64,000 nt of DNA from Carnobacterium_B sp045617425 (GCF_045617425.1 NZ_JAZLIO010000021.1:21939-85938), one strand, 5' to 3'; shown: positions 35,800 to 45,461, counted from the first letter of the stretch. Numbers and translations are program-made. Notes: generated from the sequence alone by a model not told the origin.

Positions 35800-36922
35800 C
35801 AGAAAATTCTTTTTTTTGCTTATTTCATTAATGCTCGTTGAATATGTTCGTGCTGCTTTTATTATTAGTTACTTGCCGGTTCAGGCTGCAGTAGGTACTC
35901 AGTTTAATCTTGCTTTGGTAGGACTGGCTATCAGTCTACATTATATTAGCGATGCTTTTTCAAATTTCCAAGCAGGATTTTTAATGAATCGTTTTGGTAT
36001 TAAAAAAATAATTTCTGTTTCTTTTATTTTAATCTTTCTTTCTTTAATTATTGTTCCATTATTTCAATTCAACGGTTTGGTTATTATTCTTGCTTCAATT
36101 TTATTAGGTTTTGGAGCATGCCCTATTTGGATCGTACTTTTGGCTAAGGCTAGTTCAGGATCACGAGGAACAAATATGGGATTGATTTATTTTTATTGGT
36201 TATTAGGTATGGCTAGTGGTGTCATCGTAATGAATTACTTAATGAATGTTAGTTTGTCTGTCTCTTATTGGCTTTTACCAGTCTTCGTAGTACTTGCTTT
36301 TTTTAGTTTTCGTTTGTCAGGTGACCATCAAGCACTAGAAAATACTAAGCAACCCTTTAGAGAGATGTTCAAAAAAACTCTTTCTATTTTGAAAAAAAGT
36401 CGCATCATATTACCTGGTACTTTATTGCAAAGCATTTCCCTTGGTATGTTAATTCCTATTTTACCAACCTTTGTCTTACAGCACCTTAAACTTTCTTACA
36501 ATCAGTATACTCTTCTACTAATCATTGCTGGCTTAACAGCAGGTCTTCTTATGATGCCTATTGGCAGATTGATTGACTATTTTAGCGCTCGGCTTCTATT
36601 TATTGCTGGTTTTATGTGGTTTGGATTTACACTGATTTCAACAGCTTTTAGTACTTCTATTGTAGTTATTTACATTTTAGTCGTGTCAATGGCGATTGCC
36701 TATACGTTTTTTTTACCAGCTTGGAATTCTTTTGTGGCTACAAAAATCACTAAAGAAGACCAAAATGTTAGTTGGGGCATCATCTCATCTTTCCAAGGTG
36801 TAGGAACCATGTTAGGACCTATTATAGGGAGTTTGCTTGCGTCTTTTAATGCAAGTGTTACGGTTATTATTAGTGCTTCACTGTTCATTTTATTGGGTAT
36901 ACTTTATCTAATTGTTAAATAA
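35774..36922 (+). CDS. MFS transporter, probable LtaA-like glycolipid flippase
   Basis: This 382-aa major facilitator protein has twelve predicted membrane segments. The start ATG lies 8 nt after AAAGGAG, inside the end of ugtP (26-bp overlap), so the two are translationally coupled. In Staphylococcus aureus LtaA flips the diglucosyl-diacylglycerol made by YpfP and is encoded directly after ypfP; the same order suggests the same role here. The sequence alone shows only an MFS fold. Confidence 0.78.
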   Translation: MTQKRLKIDRKFFFLLISLMLVEYVRAAFIISYLPVQAAVGTQFNLALVGLAISLHYISDAFSNFQAGFLMNRFGIKKIISVSFILIFLSLIIVPLFQFNGLVIILASILLGFGACPIWIVLLAKASSGSRGTNMGLIYFYWLLGMASGVIVMNYLMNVSLSVSYWLLPVFVVLAFFSFRLSGDHQALENTKQPFREMFKKTLSILKKSRIILPGTLLQSISLGMLIPILPTFVLQHLKLSYNQYTLLLIIAGLTAGLLMMPIGRLIDYFSARLLFIAGFMWFGFTLISTAFSTSIVVIYILVVSMAIAYTFFLPAWNSFVATKITKEDQNVSWGIISSFQGVGTMLGPIIGSLLASFNASVTVIISASLFILLGILYLIVK

Positions 36923-36970
36923 AAAAGCTTCTCTTTTATCCATTGCTGGTTTAAAAGAGAAGCTTTTTTA
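36921..36970. terminator. Bidirectional terminator ltaA-like / dapL
   Basis: AAAAAAGCTTCTCTTTTA pairs with TAAAAGAGAAGCTTTTTT around a 13-nt loop, between convergent genes. Confidence 0.88.
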
Positions 36971-38110
36971 TTATAACTGTCTATTGGCTTTCTTTTCTAA
37001 AAAATCTCCTACGTGTTCGATTGCAAACGGAATAGCCTCTTCTTTTGGCGTCATTTTGGGATGATGCAAGCCGTAAGGACTATCTACACCTAGCCAAAAC
37101 ATTGTTCCTGGAATTTTATCTAAATAATAGCCAAAGTCTTCACCAGTCATCGCTGTTTCAATTTTTGTATAATTTACATCTTGATTTTTTATCATATAAT
37201 CAATAAATGTAAGTGTTTCTGCTTCACTATTAATAACAGGGTAATATCCGGCTTGATCTAAATCTAAATAAATTTTACAATTATACGAAAGTTCTATACC
37301 TTTAACGATTTCTCTTACTCTTTTTTGAGTTAATTCACTCATTTCTGGTGTTAGTGTCCGTATCGTTCCAGTAAGACTTGCATACCCGCTAATGATATTT
37401 CCAGCTGTTCCCGCATGCATCGTTCCTAAAGTAATTACTGCGCCCTCCATAGGATTAACGCTACGACTAACAATTGTTTGAATTTGATTAATAAATTGAC
37501 TCGCCGCTACTATCATATCATTGGATTCATGTGGATAAGCAGCATGCCCGTCTACACCTCTAAATTCAACATCGATCGCGCATGTTCCAGCAAATAACGT
37601 TCCAATTTTTGTTCCTAAAGTCCCTACTGGTAAATCTGGTTTTACATGCAGTGCGTAAATTTCATCCGGCATATAATCGTTTAAGAATCCGCTATCGTAA
37701 ATGATTTTTGCTCCACTTACGTTCTCTTCAGCTGGTTGAAAAATAAAAACCAGGTCATCTACCGTTTGGTGTGTGCTAAAATGAGTCAATAATCCTAAAG
37801 CAATTGACATATGCATATCATGGCCACACGCATGCATTCTTCCTTTATGAATCGATTGATAAGGTAGTTCAGTTTCTTCAACAACTGGCAAACCGTCTAT
37901 ATCTGTTCTCCACCCAATCGTTTTTTGACCAATACTTCCTTTGACTCGAACGACAATAGCTGTTTCCCATGTTTTTATATCTAGGTTCTCTTGTGGCAAT
38001 TCTTTAATTTTGGACATTAAATAGCGATGCGTTTCATACTCTTCTAAGCCAATTTCAGGGATTAAATGTAGTTCTCTGCGCATTTGGATAAACGGATTTT
38101 CTTTTAGCAT
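36971..38110 (-). CDS. dapL: N-acetyldiaminopimelate deacetylase
   Basis: This 379-aa M20 family metallohydrolase has RRELHLIPEIGLEEYET, the metal-binding HACGHDMH, the catalytic EE in FQPAEEN and GEDFGYYL. It removes acetate from N-acetyl-LL-diaminopimelate in the acetylase branch of lysine/DAP synthesis. Its partner dapH lies just upstream, supporting this call over a general aminoacylase. The ATG at 38110 has GAGGG at 8 nt; a GTG at 38116 is less favourable. A terminator-like hairpin separates it from dapH. Confidence 0.88.
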   Translation of the reverse strand: MLKENPFIQMRRELHLIPEIGLEEYETHRYLMSKIKELPQENLDIKTWETAIVVRVKGSIGQKTIGWRTDIDGLPVVEETELPYQSIHKGRMHACGHDMHMSIALGLLTHFSTHQTVDDLVFIFQPAEENVSGAKIIYDSGFLNDYMPDEIYALHVKPDLPVGTLGTKIGTLFAGTCAIDVEFRGVDGHAAYPHESNDMIVAASQFINQIQTIVSRSVNPMEGAVITLGTMHAGTAGNIISGYASLTGTIRTLTPEMSELTQKRVREIVKGIELSYNCKIYLDLDQAGYYPVINSEAETLTFIDYMIKNQDVNYTKIETAMTGEDFGYYLDKIPGTMFWLGVDSPYGLHHPKMTPKEEAIPFAIEHVGDFLEKKANRQL

Positions 38111-38127
38111 TTTCACTACCCTCTTCT

Positions 38128-38179
38128 AAAAAAAGAGATGAAGCAGAAAGTAATTTCTCTTTCTGTTTCACACTCTTTT
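38128..38179 (-). terminator. Intercistronic terminator between dapH and dapL
   Basis: Minus-strand AAAAGAG(TG)TGAA(A)CAGAAAG pairs with CTTTCTG(C)TTCA(T)CTCTTTT and is followed by T-rich sequence. It may reduce dapL expression relative to dapH. Confidence 0.72.
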
Positions 38180-38198
38180 GATTTATCGTTTTTTATTT

Positions 38199-38900
38199 CT
38201 ATAATTCACGTAAAGCATCAATTAAACCTGTTTTACTTTTTGTTTTTTCATCAATATCTTTGATTTTTTTAGCCGGCGTTCCTGCTACAACAGTATAAGG
38301 TGCAACATCATGGATTACAATAGCGCCTGCTGCAACAACTGAACCTTCTCCAATTCGAATACCCTCTAATACAACAGCATTCGCTCCAATCAAAACATTA
38401 TCTTCTACAATAACAGGTTGAGCACTTGCTGGTTCAATGACACCTGCTAAAACAGTTCCTGCCCCAATATGACAGTTTTTCCCAACGGTTGCTCGTCCAC
38501 CTAACACAGCACCCATATCGATCATTGTACCTTCGCCGATAACTGCGCCAATATTAATCACCGCACCCATCATAATGACAGCTGAGTCTCCAATTTCGAC
38601 TTGCTCCCGTATAAATGCTCCTGGTTCAATTCGAGCTTTAAATTTCTTCAAATCAAGTAACGGAATTGCAGAATTACGACGGTCATTTTCAATCACTTGA
38701 TCGTCAATCCATTGTTTATTTGCTTCTAAAAAAGGTTCAATAACACTCCACTCACCAAAAATAGTACCGACTTCATCAGAAGTAAAATTTTTAATCGTTT
38801 CAGGAAAATTCAAATGATTTAATTTGCCTTTCAAGTAAACTTTTACAGGTGTTTTCTTTTCACTTTTTGCAATAAATTCAATAATTTCATTAGCATTCAT
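38199..38900 (-). CDS. dapH: Tetrahydrodipicolinate N-acetyltransferase
   Basis: This 233-aa left-handed beta-helix acyltransferase has an N-terminal alpha domain and a C-terminal hexapeptide repeat array (GDSAVIMMGAVINIGAVIGEG and following). It acetylates tetrahydrodipicolinate using acetyl-CoA in the DAP/lysine pathway. Product flow to DapL is implied by adjacency, as in B. subtilis ykuQ-ykuR. Confidence 0.93.
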   Translation of the reverse strand: MNANEIIEFIAKSEKKTPVKVYLKGKLNHLNFPETIKNFTSDEVGTIFGEWSVIEPFLEANKQWIDDQVIENDRRNSAIPLLDLKKFKARIEPGAFIREQVEIGDSAVIMMGAVINIGAVIGEGTMIDMGAVLGGRATVGKNCHIGAGTVLAGVIEPASAQPVIVEDNVLIGANAVVLEGIRIGEGSVVAAGAIVIHDVAPYTVVAGTPAKKIKDIDEKTKSKTGLIDALREL

Positions 38901-38929
38901 TTGATCATTCCTTACTGTTCATTAAATTT

Positions 38930-39418
38930 TTAATGCAAGCGTTCCGTTTTACGAATAACATCATATTTATTTTCAAATTCATGAGCAATTCGGTTAGTAC
39001 CTTTTAAAATCTCACTTCTCGTGATAATACCGGTAAAACTACCATCCTCACTTGTTACACAGATAAAGGCATTATTAACTAGTAGATGAAGTACTTCCTC
39101 TAAATCATAAGGATCATTGATTACAGCAAAATCAGTTGTCATAACATCTGAAACCAATATTTCTCCTAATTTATCAAAGTCGATATCTTCTAACCCTGTA
39201 ATAGCTTCAATAATCAGGGGCATTGAAATCAATCCTTTGATTTTATAATCATAATCTAAAACGGGGATAACTGAATACCCAATTTTTGTAAGAACTAATA
39301 AAGCATGGTTCAAACGATTATTTAACTGAACATGAGCAACTCGATCCGCTGGAATTAAAAACTGTTCCTTGTTTTCTAGTAACATTTCGCCAATTTCTTT
39401 TCCTATCATTATCTTCAT
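38930..39418 (-). CDS. cbpB: Cyclic-di-AMP-binding CBS domain protein (CbpB/YkuL-like)
   Basis: This 162-aa protein consists of two CBS domains (LIPADRVAHVQLNNRLNHALL; VMTTDFAVINDPYDLEEV). Its Listeria and Bacillus counterparts bind c-di-AMP and, in the unbound state, stimulate the (p)ppGpp synthetase Rel. It lies 30 bp upstream of dapH, as ykuL lies near the dap genes in Bacillus. The start was placed at the ATG behind AAGGAAGG; a TTG upstream opens the frame to 39445. Confidence 0.82.
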   Translation of the reverse strand: MKIMIGKEIGEMLLENKEQFLIPADRVAHVQLNNRLNHALLVLTKIGYSVIPVLDYDYKIKGLISMPLIIEAITGLEDIDFDKLGEILVSDVMTTDFAVINDPYDLEEVLHLLVNNAFICVTSEDGSFTGIITRSEILKGTNRIAHEFENKYDVIRKTERLH

Positions 39419-39544
39419 TTCCTTCCTTGAGATAACTAAATCCAACTACTATTTTACGTGAAAAAGTTCTAAAAGAGTAGTAAAACAATGGAATTAGATA
39501 AAAAAATAATCATTCACTTAAAAAAAAGTGCATTTAGGACCTTG

Positions 39545-40066
39545 CTATTCCTTCGTTTTAGAAAAGTGGCTAGATAATTGTTCAATGGCTTCATGAGCGC
39601 GGTTGTAATATGTTACATTGACTTGAGAGTCATCATTCTCAATAATTGCATAGGTAGGAAAAGGATAGTTGCCTCTGGGCTCTGAAATACTGCCAGGATT
39701 TAATATCACTATATTATTTATTTGTTCCACTCTAGCTTGGTGAGTATGGCCAAAAAATGCATAGTTTGCATATTCTTCTTTTGCTGCAAAGACTAACTCT
39801 TGCATAGTGTAGTTAACATCCAAGCGATGCCCATGAGCCATAAATATCCGTTGATTTTGTACTTCAATCGTTTGTGTCATTGCAAACTCATCTTCAAAAT
39901 CCATATTTCCTCTGACAGTCAACATAGAATCCCAAACGGGATCGGTTGCTTCCAACTCGGAATCCCCACAATGAAAGAGCTGATCTACTTTATCCTTATA
40001 CCGTTCAATTAGTTCTACTAAAATTTCCCGATCTCCATGACTGTCGCTTACAACTAGTACTTTCAT
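39545..40066 (-). CDS. YfcE/YsnB family metallophosphoesterase
   Basis: This 173-aa calcineurin-like phosphoesterase has the metal motifs SDSHGD, HCGDSE, VRGNMD, AHGHR and FGHTH. Family members hydrolyse phosphodiesters; the natural substrate is uncertain. It lies 30 bp after the rph-rdgB gene, matching Bacillus rph-ysnA-ysnB. The ATG follows GGAGGG. Confidence 0.9.
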   Translation of the reverse strand: MKVLVVSDSHGDREILVELIERYKDKVDQLFHCGDSELEATDPVWDSMLTVRGNMDFEDEFAMTQTIEVQNQRIFMAHGHRLDVNYTMQELVFAAKEEYANYAFFGHTHQARVEQINNIVILNPGSISEPRGNYPFPTYAIIENDDSQVNVTYYNRAHEAIEQLSSHFSKTKE

Positions 40067-40095
40067 TCTTTTCCCTCCGTTTTTGCAGCAATAGA

Positions 40096-41460
40096 TTAAC
40101 TATTTATCCAATCATCCCAAACTTGTTCCAAATTTTCTAGTGCTACTGCACGATGACTGACTTCATTTTTTTCATCTTGAGTCAATTCTGCCATTGTTTT
40201 CCCTTTACTTTCAACGAAGAACAATGGATCATAACCAAAACCATTCTCCCCTTTAGGGATGGTTAAAATTAATCCTTCTACTTCGCCTTCAACAACTAAA
40301 CTTGTTTTTCCAGGCAAAGCAAGTGCAAGCGTACAGTGAAATTGTGCTGTACGATCTCCTTTATCTACCCCTGTCAATTCATGCAATAGTTTGGCGTTGT
40401 TCGCAGCATCGCTTTTTAATTCTCCTGCATAGCGAGCAGAAAAAACGCCTGGCGCACCATCTAGCGCATCTACTTTTAATCCTGAATCGTCTGCTAACAC
40501 TAACATATTTAGTGTGCGAGCAATCATTTCTGCTTTTAGTAACGCATTTTCTTCGAACGTTGTTCCCGTTTCTTCGACTTCAGGAATCTCAGGAAAATCA
40601 CGTAACGTTTTTACTTTGAATCCTTTTTTTGCAAATAACGCTTCAAATTCTTTAGCTTTTCCAGCATTTCCTGTTGCTATTAAAATTTCATCCTTTGGAA
40701 TAAGCGGGTACGGTTTTATACCTTCATTTTTTAAAGAAAGAGCTTGTTGAAATGCATCATCTTGAACTTGAATCAATTCATTGATCCCTTTTTTACCAAA
40801 TTCTAACATCACTGAAAGTTGTTCTGCAGAAAAAGTAGATTCTTCACCTGTACCTTGGATTTCAACAAATTGTCCTCTAGAAGTCATAACTAAATTCATA
40901 TCTACTTCTGCAGAACTGTCTTCCAAGTAATTTAAATCTAATACCGCTTCTCCATCTTTTAAAATCCCTACACTGATTGCTGCTACATTTTCTTTGATTG
41001 GACTTTCTGTTAATTCACCACTATCCAATAATGTTTGAATCGCCAATTTTAAAGCTACAAATGCGCCTGTAACACTTGCAGTTCGTGTTCCACCATCTGC
41101 TTGAATCACATCACAGTCTACCGTAATTGAACGTTCTCCTAGGGCTTCTAAGTCAATACTTGAACGTAGCGAACGTGCAATCAATCGTTGAATCTCCATT
41201 GTACGTCCGCTTAATTTTCCTTTAGCTGCTTCACGTATATTTCGTGTATTTGTAGCTCTCGGCAACATGCTGTATTCAGCATGAACCCATCCACTACCCA
41301 TTCCTTTTAAGAAACGCGGGACTCTTGTTTCAATTGTTGCATTGCAAATTACTTTCGTGTCTCCAAAAGAGACCAAAACTGATCCTTCAGGGTGTTTCAA
41401 ATAATTGGTTTCTATTGTCACCAACCTATTTTCATCATTTTTTCTACCATCAGCACGCAT
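40096..41460 (-). CDS. Fused ribonuclease PH / XTP-dITP pyrophosphatase
   Basis: This 454-aa protein joins two enzymes. Residues 1 to about 245 are RNase PH (MRADGRKNDENRLVTIETNYL, GGTRTASVTGAFVAL), which trims tRNA 3' ends phosphorolytically. Residues about 255-454 are RdgB/HAM1 (ILIATGNAGKAKEFEAL, LADDSGLKVDALDGAPGVFSARYAG), which hydrolyses non-canonical purine triphosphates. In Bacillus these are separate genes rph and ysnA; the fusion is common in Lactobacillales. No internal stop or frameshift is present. Confidence 0.93.
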   Translation of the reverse strand: MRADGRKNDENRLVTIETNYLKHPEGSVLVSFGDTKVICNATIETRVPRFLKGMGSGWVHAEYSMLPRATNTRNIREAAKGKLSGRTMEIQRLIARSLRSSIDLEALGERSITVDCDVIQADGGTRTASVTGAFVALKLAIQTLLDSGELTESPIKENVAAISVGILKDGEAVLDLNYLEDSSAEVDMNLVMTSRGQFVEIQGTGEESTFSAEQLSVMLEFGKKGINELIQVQDDAFQQALSLKNEGIKPYPLIPKDEILIATGNAGKAKEFEALFAKKGFKVKTLRDFPEIPEVEETGTTFEENALLKAEMIARTLNMLVLADDSGLKVDALDGAPGVFSARYAGELKSDAANNAKLLHELTGVDKGDRTAQFHCTLALALPGKTSLVVEGEVEGLILTIPKGENGFGYDPLFFVESKGKTMAELTQDEKNEVSHRAVALENLEQVWDDWINS

Positions 41461-41499
41461 ACTTGAACCTCGCTTTTTTTTTGAGCTTTTAGCTCTTGT

Positions 41500-42318
41500 T
41501 TAAAATTTTTCTGTCCCTAATTTAATATGTTCAACATCTAATGTTTCATTTCCCAACCATTGAGAGGCAATATCATTAAACATATGTGTAGATCCTGTTG
41601 TATAAAATTTCCGTTCAGAAACTTCTTTATTTTTGCTTAATTCTGCAAGATTAAAGTAATCCAAAATAGTGCTTACTTCACTAATGGTTTCTGCACCTGA
41701 ATCGATCAATGTTACTGAATCACCCATAAAATTCTGGATGATCGGACGCAATAATGGATAATGGGTACAACCTAAAACTAATGTGTCGATATTTTTATTT
41801 TTTATGGGCTTCAAAGTCTCTGTAACAATTTTTTTAGCAATTGCACTATCATATTCATTACTTTCAACCAAAGGAACGAATTTTGGACAAGCCAAACTGT
41901 CTACTGATGCTAAAGTGTCTTTTGAACGAATCATCTTTTTATATTTGTCACTTTTTATCGTACCTTCAGTTCCAATAATTCCAATACGATTATTTTTTGT
42001 TGCTTTGATTGCAGCACGGCTTCCGGGTAAAATAACACCAATGATTGGTATGGCTAACTTCTTCTTTAAATCTTCTAAGGCTACTGCAGTTGCTGTATTA
42101 CAAGCAATTACAAGCATCTTAATATCCTTTTTTAATAAAAAATGGGTCATCTCCCATGTAAATTGTAGAATCTGTTCTTCCGGTCTTGGACCATAAGGAC
42201 AACGTGCAGTATCTCCTACATAATAAATCGATTCATTTGGTAACTGTCGCATAGCTTCTTTTACTACTGTCAAACCACCAACTCCAGAATCTATAAAACC
42301 TATCGCTTGTTTTTTCAT
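41500..42318 (-). CDS. murI: Glutamate racemase
   Basis: This 272-aa enzyme makes D-glutamate for peptidoglycan. The two catalytic cysteines are in ACNTATAV and LGCTHYPLL, and DSGVGGLTV lies at the N-terminus. AGAGG precedes the ATG at 42318; a TTG at 42327 opens the frame further. It is 40 bp upstream of rph-rdgB in the same direction, as racE is in Bacillus. Confidence 0.95.
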   Translation of the reverse strand: MKKQAIGFIDSGVGGLTVVKEAMRQLPNESIYYVGDTARCPYGPRPEEQILQFTWEMTHFLLKKDIKMLVIACNTATAVALEDLKKKLAIPIIGVILPGSRAAIKATKNNRIGIIGTEGTIKSDKYKKMIRSKDTLASVDSLACPKFVPLVESNEYDSAIAKKIVTETLKPIKNKNIDTLVLGCTHYPLLRPIIQNFMGDSVTLIDSGAETISEVSTILDYFNLAELSKNKEVSERKFYTTGSTHMFNDIASQWLGNETLDVEHIKLGTEKF

Positions 42319-42538
42319 CTTTAACAACCTCTGTTTATTTTCATTTGTATACTCTATCTATTTTCCCTTTTTTTAGCACGAAATTCAAGGGATTAGGTAA
42401 ATTAACTTAGTTAATCGTTTAAATAACTTCTTTTTTCTTTTTTTTAAGTAACTGAATAGCATTTTTTTTAAAAAGATAGGTTTCTGTTTCAAATCACGTT
42501 ATAATAAATTGTGAATGACAAAAGAGGTGAATGAGCTA

Positions 42539-43117
42539 GTGAGTAGAAAAAAGAACGAACAAAAAGTGGATCTAGAGAAATTTAACGAAACAACTTCCTT
42601 ATTTGGATATGAACTGATTAGAGATGTTCTTATACCCAACTTATTAGGAGCAGAAACACACGAAATTTTGTATTGGGCTGGTAAAGAATTGGCCAGACAA
42701 TATCCACTTGCAAATAGGCAAGACATAATTCGCTTTTTTGATAAAGCGGGTTTTGGCTTAATAGAATTGAATAAGGAACAACACAATAAACAGGTTTATA
42801 CTTTATCTGGTAAAGTTGTACAAGCCCGTTTAGAACATGCACAACCTAGTTTTAATTTAGAAGCTGGATTTTTAGCTGAACAAATCCAAACACTAGACAG
42901 TTTATATACTGAAGCACTAACTGAAATAAACATGAAGACAAAGGTTGTTACATTCATCGTACAATCAGACACAAAGGATCGCTTATCAATTGAAGAACCC
43001 CTTACTCATTTTATTATGAGTGACGACGAAAATGAAGAAACGGACTTAATGAACATTGACGTTCTTGAACAAGCTGAATTTACTTTCCCTTCAAGATCAT
43101 CGAGAAATGAACTGTAA
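42539..43117 (+). CDS. yslB: YslB family protein (DUF2507)
   Basis: This is a 192-aa protein of unknown function, a probable V4R-like domain protein, with the family sequence LFGYELIRDVLIPNLLGAETHEILYWAGKELARQYP. It is conserved in Bacilli next to racE. The GTG at 42539 is preceded by AGAGGTG; the alternative ATG at 42515 lies only about 10 bp after a TATAAT (42500-42505) and would be nearly leaderless. It has a very strong terminator. Confidence 0.88.
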   Translation: MSRKKNEQKVDLEKFNETTSLFGYELIRDVLIPNLLGAETHEILYWAGKELARQYPLANRQDIIRFFDKAGFGLIELNKEQHNKQVYTLSGKVVQARLEHAQPSFNLEAGFLAEQIQTLDSLYTEALTEINMKTKVVTFIVQSDTKDRLSIEEPLTHFIMSDDENEETDLMNIDVLEQAEFTFPSRSSRNEL

Positions 43118-43172
43118 ATAAAAGTAAAAGAGAGCTAGGTTAACATTAACCTAGCTCTCTTTTACTTTTATT
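43117..43172. terminator. Bidirectional terminator with 27-bp perfect stem
   Basis: A 27-bp arm beginning AATAAAAGTAAAAGAGAGC is repeated perfectly inverted around a 2-nt spacer, between yslB and the convergent ABC permease gene. Confidence 0.88.
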
Positions 43173-43178
43173 AATTTA

Positions 43179-44444
43179 CTATTCTGGCTTCTTTCGTTCA
43201 TTTTTTAGAATACTAAAAGATGTCTTCATTGTTTTCATCATTCCGGCATCGGAATAAACTAAAACATTTGAACGATACATTACTAGTGATAGCAACGTAC
43301 AAAGAATAGTAAATACAATCATCACGATAATAGAAATCACTATCCCAGTAGTTGACACTGTTTCACTCGCTACTCTAAAGGGCATAATAAACGGAGTGAA
43401 TAAAGGTATTTGAGAACCAATTTTAACAATGAGTTGATTTGGACTGGCAAAAGCAAACAATCCGCCATAAAACCCAATCAATGCTAAGAAAACCAAAGGT
43501 GTAACGGCTTTGCTGACATCTTCTATTTTCGTTACTAACGAACCAAAGAAAGCTGCTAAACCAGCATATAAAATAATCCCTAATACAAAGTAAATAAGTG
43601 TTGTACCTAATAAATTACTTAATAAAGCTCCCATATCGATTCCTTCAAAAAATTCTTGAACAAAAGTAATATTTTTTATATAAGGATAAGCTATCAAGGC
43701 TAATACAACATAGATAATGATTTGTGTCAGACAAACCAATAATATCCCAACTAATTTTCCAAAGAAATGGGTTGTAGAAGAAACACTTGATAAAATAATT
43801 TCCATAATTCTTGTTCCTTTTTCAGATGCGATTTCAGTCCCAATAATACTAGCATAATTCATAATAAAAATGAAAATAGCAATACCGACAACATATGAAC
43901 TCCACATTTTAATAGTCTCTTCTGTACTATCTTGGTTAGTGATTCCACCATCTTCAAAACGAACTGTTTCTGTAGTTAGGCTTGCAGGAGTCATCAATTC
44001 CATTGCTTCTTGTTGTGTTAATCCATATTCTGTTGCCTTTCGATTTAATTGGATGCTGGTTAGTAAACCTGTTAAAACAGTCGTATCTAAAGCATCGCTC
44101 CCTGAAGTATCCACATAGTTTGCTGAAACAAGTTGGTTATCAGATTTAACTTCAAGATAACCGTCTAGCTCTTCTTGCTCCATAGCTTTCTCTGCTGCTT
44201 CTTTCGTTGTAATTTCAGAATTAATAGTAAATTGATTTTCCTGAGTTGCTAAAAGAGTTTGGATCTCTTGATCAGACGTTAAAACAGCAATTTCAGGAAT
44301 ATCATTTTCAGATTGACTAATAAAATAAATAATTCCACCAATGACTAGCAGCATCACAATAGGTGATAGTACCATTGTTAAAAATCCGAATGATTTAATA
44401 TTTTTTTTGTAGACATCAGTCACAATTACCCAAAACTTATTCAT
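43179..44444 (-). CDS. ABC transporter permease (NatB/YhaP-like, ABC-2 family)
   Basis: This 421-aa ABC-2 permease has one N-terminal helix, a large extracellular domain (about 40-180) and five to six C-terminal helices. The motif SYVVGIAIFIFIMNYASIIGTEIASEKGTRIMEIILSS is typical of NatB/YhaP. Its start overlaps the ATPase gene by 8 bp behind AGGTGA. NatAB exports sodium in Bacillus and YhaPQ is a related pair of unclear substrate, so only export is inferred. Confidence 0.88.
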   Translation of the reverse strand: MNKFWVIVTDVYKKNIKSFGFLTMVLSPIVMLLVIGGIIYFISQSENDIPEIAVLTSDQEIQTLLATQENQFTINSEITTKEAAEKAMEQEELDGYLEVKSDNQLVSANYVDTSGSDALDTTVLTGLLTSIQLNRKATEYGLTQQEAMELMTPASLTTETVRFEDGGITNQDSTEETIKMWSSYVVGIAIFIFIMNYASIIGTEIASEKGTRIMEIILSSVSSTTHFFGKLVGILLVCLTQIIIYVVLALIAYPYIKNITFVQEFFEGIDMGALLSNLLGTTLIYFVLGIILYAGLAAFFGSLVTKIEDVSKAVTPLVFLALIGFYGGLFAFASPNQLIVKIGSQIPLFTPFIMPFRVASETVSTTGIVISIIVMIVFTILCTLLSLVMYRSNVLVYSDAGMMKTMKTSFSILKNERKKPE

Positions 44445-45336
44445 GGAATTCACCTGCTTTCATTTTAAATATTTCCTCTATCGTAGGTGGCTGCTGACTA
44501 AAAGTAGTAATGTATCCGTCTTGTGTTACTTTTTCGAAAATAGCTTTTCCATCTTCCGGATGTTCTAAATCTAGAACTTTCATTCCATCATTAGTTTCTA
44601 CTGCTTTTACAACTCCAGGCATCAATTGCAATTCCTCAATAGAAATGGCTGTTTCTAAAAACAATTTTTTTCGACCAAATTGTTCTCTTATTTCACGGAC
44701 GGTTCCATCTAAGACCATTTTACCATTTCTTAACATGATCAACTTGTCACAGATATCCTCAACATTATTCATGTTGTGACTTGAAAAGATGACCGAAGCC
44801 CCTTGTTTTTTTAATTCTTTGATTCCAATTTCTAACAATCCAGCATTGACAGGATCTAGCCCACTGAAAGGTTCATCTAAAATAACCAATTTTGGTTGAT
44901 GAATCAACGTAGCGATTAATTGCACTTTTTGTTGATTTCCTTTAGATAAGGATTTAATTTTATCTGTCTTTTTTCCTTTAACTTGGAATTTCTCCATCCA
45001 TTTATCAATTTGAGGTTTGATCTCCTTTTTTGATTTCCCACGTAACTGTGCAAAATAAATAATTTGATCTTCAATTGAAACCTTAGGGTACAACCCACGC
45101 TCTTCCGGTAAATAACCAATGATATCATAATCCGTTTTTTTCAGCGGCTTACCATCCCATAATACTTCTCCAGAATCAGCCGTTAAGAAATTTAATATCA
45201 AGCGAAAAGTTGTTGTTTTCCCTGCGCCATTCTGCCCAATCATCCCTAAAATCTGACCATCAGGAATCGTAAAACTAACATCATCTACTGCAGTTAACGT
45301 TCCGAAGGTTTTTTTTAGTTGTTTTACTTCTAACAT
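44437..45336 (-). CDS. ABC transporter ATP-binding protein (NatA/YhaQ-like)
   Basis: This 299-aa ATPase has Walker A GQNGAGKTTT, signature LSKGNQQKVQL and Walker B LVILDEPFSGLDP. The C-terminal DUF4162-type domain is typical of YhaQ/NatA. GGAGG precedes the ATG. It forms one operon with the permease. Confidence 0.9.
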   Translation of the reverse strand: MLEVKQLKKTFGTLTAVDDVSFTIPDGQILGMIGQNGAGKTTTFRLILNFLTADSGEVLWDGKPLKKTDYDIIGYLPEERGLYPKVSIEDQIIYFAQLRGKSKKEIKPQIDKWMEKFQVKGKKTDKIKSLSKGNQQKVQLIATLIHQPKLVILDEPFSGLDPVNAGLLEIGIKELKKQGASVIFSSHNMNNVEDICDKLIMLRNGKMVLDGTVREIREQFGRKKLFLETAISIEELQLMPGVVKAVETNDGMKVLDLEHPEDGKAIFEKVTQDGYITTFSQQPPTIEEIFKMKAGEFHE

Positions 45337-45461
45337 ATTTTTTCCTCCACTCTTGTAATCTGAACTATGTACTTAAGTATTAAGTCTAACAGACTTTTTA
45401 TAGTTAGACCATTATTATCCATAAATTCCTACTTATTCTTAGTTAACTTTCAAGACAGACT

